From the NCBI GenBank assembly GCA_040143965.1, contig JASJQH010000171.1, forward strand, positions 1 to 23,178: a DNA stretch of 23,178 bases. Direction: 5' to 3'. The notes beneath the pieces are model-generated. The model ran no database searches. It had not been told where the DNA came from and was given only the letters and a program-made list of their open reading frames with translations. Numbering within the stretch: the stretch's first letter is position 1; each line of letters starts with the position of its first letter. Origin of the DNA: Basidiobolus ranarum (taxonomy: Eukaryota > Basidiobolomycota > Basidiobolomycetes > Basidiobolales). This document shows positions 19,622-23,178 of the stretch, piece after piece. A program made the position numbers and the translations under genes.

Positions 19622-21000
19622 TCAGACGCTCAGGTATTTGGGTGAAGAAAGCAACTTGTCACTCGAATCAATGAACGCGGAATGTCTCTGGATTAAATTA
19701 GGTACAATTTTACTCTCTATCTCTACCTCTTCAGCCAACTCTTCATTGGTCAAGGATACGGTTTCTTCGGTGTCATTAGTAATGAACCAGACAATTCTCT
19801 TACGCGTAGTCAAGATATTCCCAATGACAACCTTGTGGCCATAACGGTTAAGTGCCAACCGAGCCTTCTTGGTTAAAATCTCTGGGTCGGTTTCAAGCTA
19901 AGTATCAAATACAGTGAATAAATAAGGTCACATGACACATGTCAAACGACAAAACCAATCTCACCTTGAATGAAACGATAAAACTCTGAGAGGCCCATTT
20001 AGTTACCAAAGGTTTAAGAACCTTGGGTACTTGTTCCATGGTGAGGGACAAACCACCACCATCCGATTGAATTTTATGCTCAACCTTGAGGGGATTAAAA
20101 TCTTAGGAAATTATTGAAATATTCAAAGAAAATCTCTTTCTTTACTAACCATTTTCTCCGCTGGAATGAAAAAGTCGCTAACAGCAGCTGCCAAGTAGAA
20201 CAATGCTTTTTCTCCCATGGATCCCATGATAAATGCTGCGCTACGGAGATGAAACAAGTAATCCGTTACCGTAACAAAACTTATCATCAAAAGGGTTTCT
20301 TCTTGTTTTGCCTGGTGTTGTTGAGGATAAGTAGGTGAGAATTTCAAGAGGAGACCATTTTATCACTTACCTTTTGATATTTGACCAATACTTCCTGCAT
20401 TTTTTGGCTGTATTGGGGATCAACTAAGAGAGTGGAGGGTAGGTGGTTAGTATATAGTTACAATAAATAAAGGTAAGAAAGTTACCAGTGAGTGGTCCAT
20501 CCGAGTTCAAACTCATATAATCCAAAAAGCAGTTTTTCGAGTGAGTATAGTGTCTACTATAAGGTTGTAGACTAAACTGACGATGTAAGAATACTACTGC
20601 ATAGCCTAATTCGAGAAAATATGTAAAGAGAAAGGTTAAGGATAAAGAGCAAAAGATGTGACAACAACTATGTGGAAAGAATCCCGTGACAAAAAGGATA
20701 TTCAGCGGAAGTAGCACCTCGAGTACCAGCACTAAAGTTATCAATGAAACGAACAGTTTGATTCTCCAACGGTACCGTAGTTCCACCACTCTATCAGGTA
20801 AAATAATTTAAAATCATAGAGGAAGAATCAACACAAGAAAATAAACTTGTTACAGTAATCACAGCTATTCTTCGACCGGCTGCACGATGTTTCGCTACGA
20901 ACATTTCCATAGCTTGTTCGTTGGCAGCAAGATCGGCTGGTGCCGTGTGAGTTCGGAAGTATTCATCCGGCTCAATTAAGGGGGTATGAGGTCTTGACAT
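19622..21000 (-). CDS. CAB2: Phosphopantothenate-cysteine ligase (coenzyme A synthesis)
   Basis: Joins 4'-phosphopantothenate to cysteine, the second step of CoA synthesis from pantothenate. Exons, read on the minus strand: 21000-20854, 20790-20702, 20622-20486, 20423-20371, 20311-20150, 20084-19965, 19897-19622; 327 aa (human PPCS 311). Family hallmarks: [14 protein letters not shown] across exons 1/2, [68 protein letters not shown] across exons 6/7, and [12 protein letters not shown]. Five introns are ordinary GT-AG. The second (20701-20623) is not: only an AT-AC join restores SAEYFLELGY, and it carries U12 signals (see its own entry). The start is the first ATG, with a hydrophilic leader as in eukaryotic homologues. 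It lies in tandem downstream of FEN1. Confidence 0.95.
20623..20701 (-). other. U12-type AT-AC intron within the PPCS gene
   Basis: Minus strand, 79 bases. The 5' end reads ATATCCTTTT, a perfect match to the U12 donor ATATCCTT. Near the 3' end ATCCTTAAC (20643-20635) matches the U12 branch consensus TTCCTTAAC at 8 of 9 positions. The branch adenosine (20636) is 13 bases from the terminal AC (20624-20623), inside the narrow spacing typical of this class. Removing it joins ..GCTGA to ATATTTTC.. and gives Ser-Ala-Glu-Tyr-Phe-Leu, the expected conserved sequence. The GT-AG alternative (GT at 20691, AG before 20607) would alter the conserved core. Confidence 0.9.
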
Positions 21001-21393
21001 GTTAAGGAAAAGTAGTACGGATTCGTTTGAACGTCGATAGAGTCCGTTTTTTCACTTTACTATAATCAACTTTCGTTACAAGAATCAAGCTTTAAGCATA
21101 CGGATTAGTCTAATCCAATTTCGAAGATTTAATCGAAATTACATTGATTAAAGCGAACTTTACATATTCTAGCAGTTTGTTTAAATATTATATTCTCTAG
21201 TACCTTGATTTATATGTCGATAACACGTTTAATCCATAAAAGTAAAGTACCCCAGCAGATAAGATTTAGGTTATGTGGGAATGGTGATACTTCTAATATT
21301 ATAAGTACTATTTTCAGTAATATAAACACAATGACTAAGGGAGAGAAAGGAAAATCTATATTGAGTACAAAATGCTCATTCAATTAGCCGATT
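21001..21393. other. Spacer between FEN1 and PPCS genes
   Basis: Promoter of PPCS and 3' region of FEN1, both on the minus strand. AT-rich. The 60-codon plus-strand frame at 21205 has no recognisable content and is not called. Confidence 0.5.
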
Positions 21394-22943
21394 TTAACGA
21401 CGTGGTTTGCCGCCTGTCTTCGCCTTTTTGGTCACCTTCTTGGCAGGTTTTTCATCTGCAGTCTAGAAGAAAGCGATTTAGTCAAGCTCACAAGCGTTAA
21501 AGATGCTTTTCAAATACCTTTCTTTTCGGTGAAGCAGATGGGAGCACTTTAAAGAAACCATCCAATCGTCCCTGTGTGCCCGACTTTAGGTTTTTCTCCA
21601 ATTTCTCCACACCTTTCTTGACACGATCCTCACTTTAATATGGGTTAGATTTTGTACATGTGCATCATTTTGTTAGAGTAAAGCTACCTGAATCCCTTTT
21701 CTTTCACCAAAAATTCGATTAAGCCTTCAGCATCGGGTTTCTCCCATTTGAGCTGGATGAAAGCTAGATAAGAATGTAGACAATGCAATCGAATAACCAT
21801 TTCGAAATTTACCTCAGTTTCATCAGGGTCAGCAACCTCAGGCGTGTGGAATAACACTCGGGCAGCCTCGTAAGGCCAGTCTTCTGGAATTGGATACTTC
21901 TTGGAGTCAAGATTCTTGATAATGGTTTCGATATCTTTATGCTGTTTGATGAGGTTAACCGCACGATGTGGGCCTATACCTTTGATGGAGTCGCAATAAT
22001 CGCAGCCCAACAAGATACAAAGATCAATAAACTAAGAGCATGTTAGAGCTTGGAATGGATTCATCATAGTTATATGGGTGACCTCACTTGATTGTAGGTG
22101 AGCTCCAATCCTTCCAAAACCTTGTCTAAATGGATTTCATCGATAGGCATTTTTCTGGCCTCACTAAAGGTCAGATGTCTCATGAGGATGGGGGAGGAAA
22201 ATGTCAGGGTATCCATATCTTCAGAAGCTGCAGCGTAGACCTGAGTGATTGAATTTGAATTTCAAATAGAACTTGGTTGAATGCTATGATAAGGATAGTC
22301 TTACTTTTCCAGCTTTGCACAATGCCGCACATTGAGCTTCTGCCTCACATGGTGCTTCGATGTACGGAATTCCCATTAATTTAAGTAATCGTTTGCACTC
22401 ATCGTTATGTTCTCTGGTGACTTTGACTGTGCGTCTACTAAACTTATCGATGCCGACCGTATCACCAGCTTCTTGTGCCTCGGCAAGATTTTTGTTAGCT
22501 TCGTTTCTTCTCTCTAAACGTTTAGCTAGCTACATGTACAAGCTAGTTTAATCAATGGATTGAAAAAGGTAGTGCAAAAAGTGAACGTACTTCTCCGGAT
22601 TTCAAAGTAGGAGGTTTTCCATCAAACACATAAGCAGGCTTAATTCCGTGTTCAACCATACGTAAAGTTCTATAAAATAAACCTAACAAATGACTGAAAA
22701 TACACGAGTTCAGTTGAAACTATCATAGTAAAGGGGGAAACTCTGAGGACTTATTAACCTTGTTGTCTCACCAACATCGTTTTGAAGTTGTTGACCGTCC
22801 TGTCTAACTGCAATTAAAAACTGATAGATAGACATGGAGGCATCAATGGCGACTTTACGTCCGAACAGATGCTTGATTTCAAAACTTTTGATGGCATTTG
22901 GTGCGTGATCTGCAATAACCTTTGTCAATCCGTGAATACCCAT
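21394..22943 (-). CDS. FEN1: Flap endonuclease 1 (FEN1/Rad27)
   Basis: Structure-specific nuclease that removes 5' flaps during Okazaki-fragment maturation and long-patch base excision repair, in the nucleus. Exons on the minus strand: 22943-22759, 22693-22591, 22529-22305, 22240-22088, 22031-21813, 21752-21688, 21632-21518, 21462-21394; 377 aa (human 380), all GT-AG and in frame. Visible hallmarks: MGIHGL start, Asp34 (AIDASMSIY), YVFDGKPP with the second metal Asp, CEAEAQC (two catalytic Glu), ASEDMDTL (two Asp), [15 protein letters not shown] (helix-hairpin-helix and last Asp), and the PCNA-binding PIP box QGRLDGFF, followed by a Lys/Arg-rich tail as in other FEN1 proteins. The ATG at 22943 is chosen because the conserved MG start must be N-terminal. 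The gene appears intact. Confidence 0.97.
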
Positions 22944-23178
22944 ATTTGAACTTTGTGGGGACAACTAGGTAAATGGTTTTATCCGCAGACAAGGAGTAAG
23001 CTTTTCTAATGAATAGGTCACTCAATGGAATCCTTGATTGGATAAGAGTAACAAATTTCAGTCAATATTGTTTATTTTTCGATTACCCATGAATACTGGA
23101 ATGTGACGGAATAGACGAAAATGAAAACAAGTGATAATATCAATAACAAAGAAACCATATGCACATAAACCATTGATT
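22944..23178. other. FEN1 upstream region, window end
   Basis: Non-coding promoter-side sequence up to the end of the window. No MCB-type ACGCGT box, the cell-cycle element known for replication genes in some fungi, was seen. Confidence 0.5.

Noticed and set aside
20424-20789. 121-codon minus-strand frame rich in hydrophobic residues, resembling a membrane protein
   Set aside because: It reads PPCS exon 2 out of frame and runs through the AT-AC intron into exon 3 in frame; only its last part is real coding sequence.
21205-21387. 60-codon plus-strand frame between PPCS and FEN1
   Set aside because: Low-complexity composition, no homology recognised, and it lies in the promoter and 3' regions of two firmly placed genes.
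1-23178. tRNA, rRNA and CRISPR arrays
   Set aside because: Scanned by eye; no cloverleaf with correct A and B boxes, no rRNA-like sequence and no regularly spaced repeat with unique spacers was found.

Overview
The window looks like nuclear DNA of an early-diverging (zygomycete- or chytrid-grade) fungus. It carries a fungus-specific Zn2Cys6 zinc-cluster regulator, a single-chain fungal urease, many short GT-AG introns of about 50-100 bases, and an SH3-PX-BAR sorting nexin of the SNX9 type. One intron has every mark of the minor (U12, AT-AC) spliceosome, which Dikarya have largely lost. The species cannot be read from the sequence.

Layout. 1-1500: AT-rich and gene-poor, with a weak broken fragment resembling a CRESS-DNA virus Rep, then a 32-bp x4 minisatellite. 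1553-2140: small secreted Gln/Pro/Glu-rich protein (+). 2200-4320: gene-poor, with telomere-like motifs and short tandem duplications. 4412-6919: intronless urease (+). 7283-9851: SNX9-like sorting nexin in about 13 exons (+). 10392-13464: VPS9-domain Rab5 exchange factor in 14 exons (+). 13491-15862: a segmental duplication; each copy holds a three-exon gene for a 46-47 aa cysteine-rich, probably metal-binding microprotein (+). 16326-17679: secreted CBM9-like carbohydrate-binding protein in 4 exons (+). 17986-18961: Zn2Cys6 regulator (-). 19622-21000: phosphopantothenate-cysteine ligase in 7 exons (-), with the AT-AC intron. 21394-22943: FEN1/Rad27 flap endonuclease in 8 exons (-).

Most genes are unrelated housekeeping functions: nitrogen release from urea, coenzyme A synthesis and DNA replication/repair. 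The exception is the neighbouring pair of an endocytic PX-BAR protein and a Rab5 activator, which act in the same early-endosome pathway. Exon structures were derived by hand from splice motifs, reading frame and remembered family conservation. Exon edges are exact where frame and motif agree and are marked where they do not.
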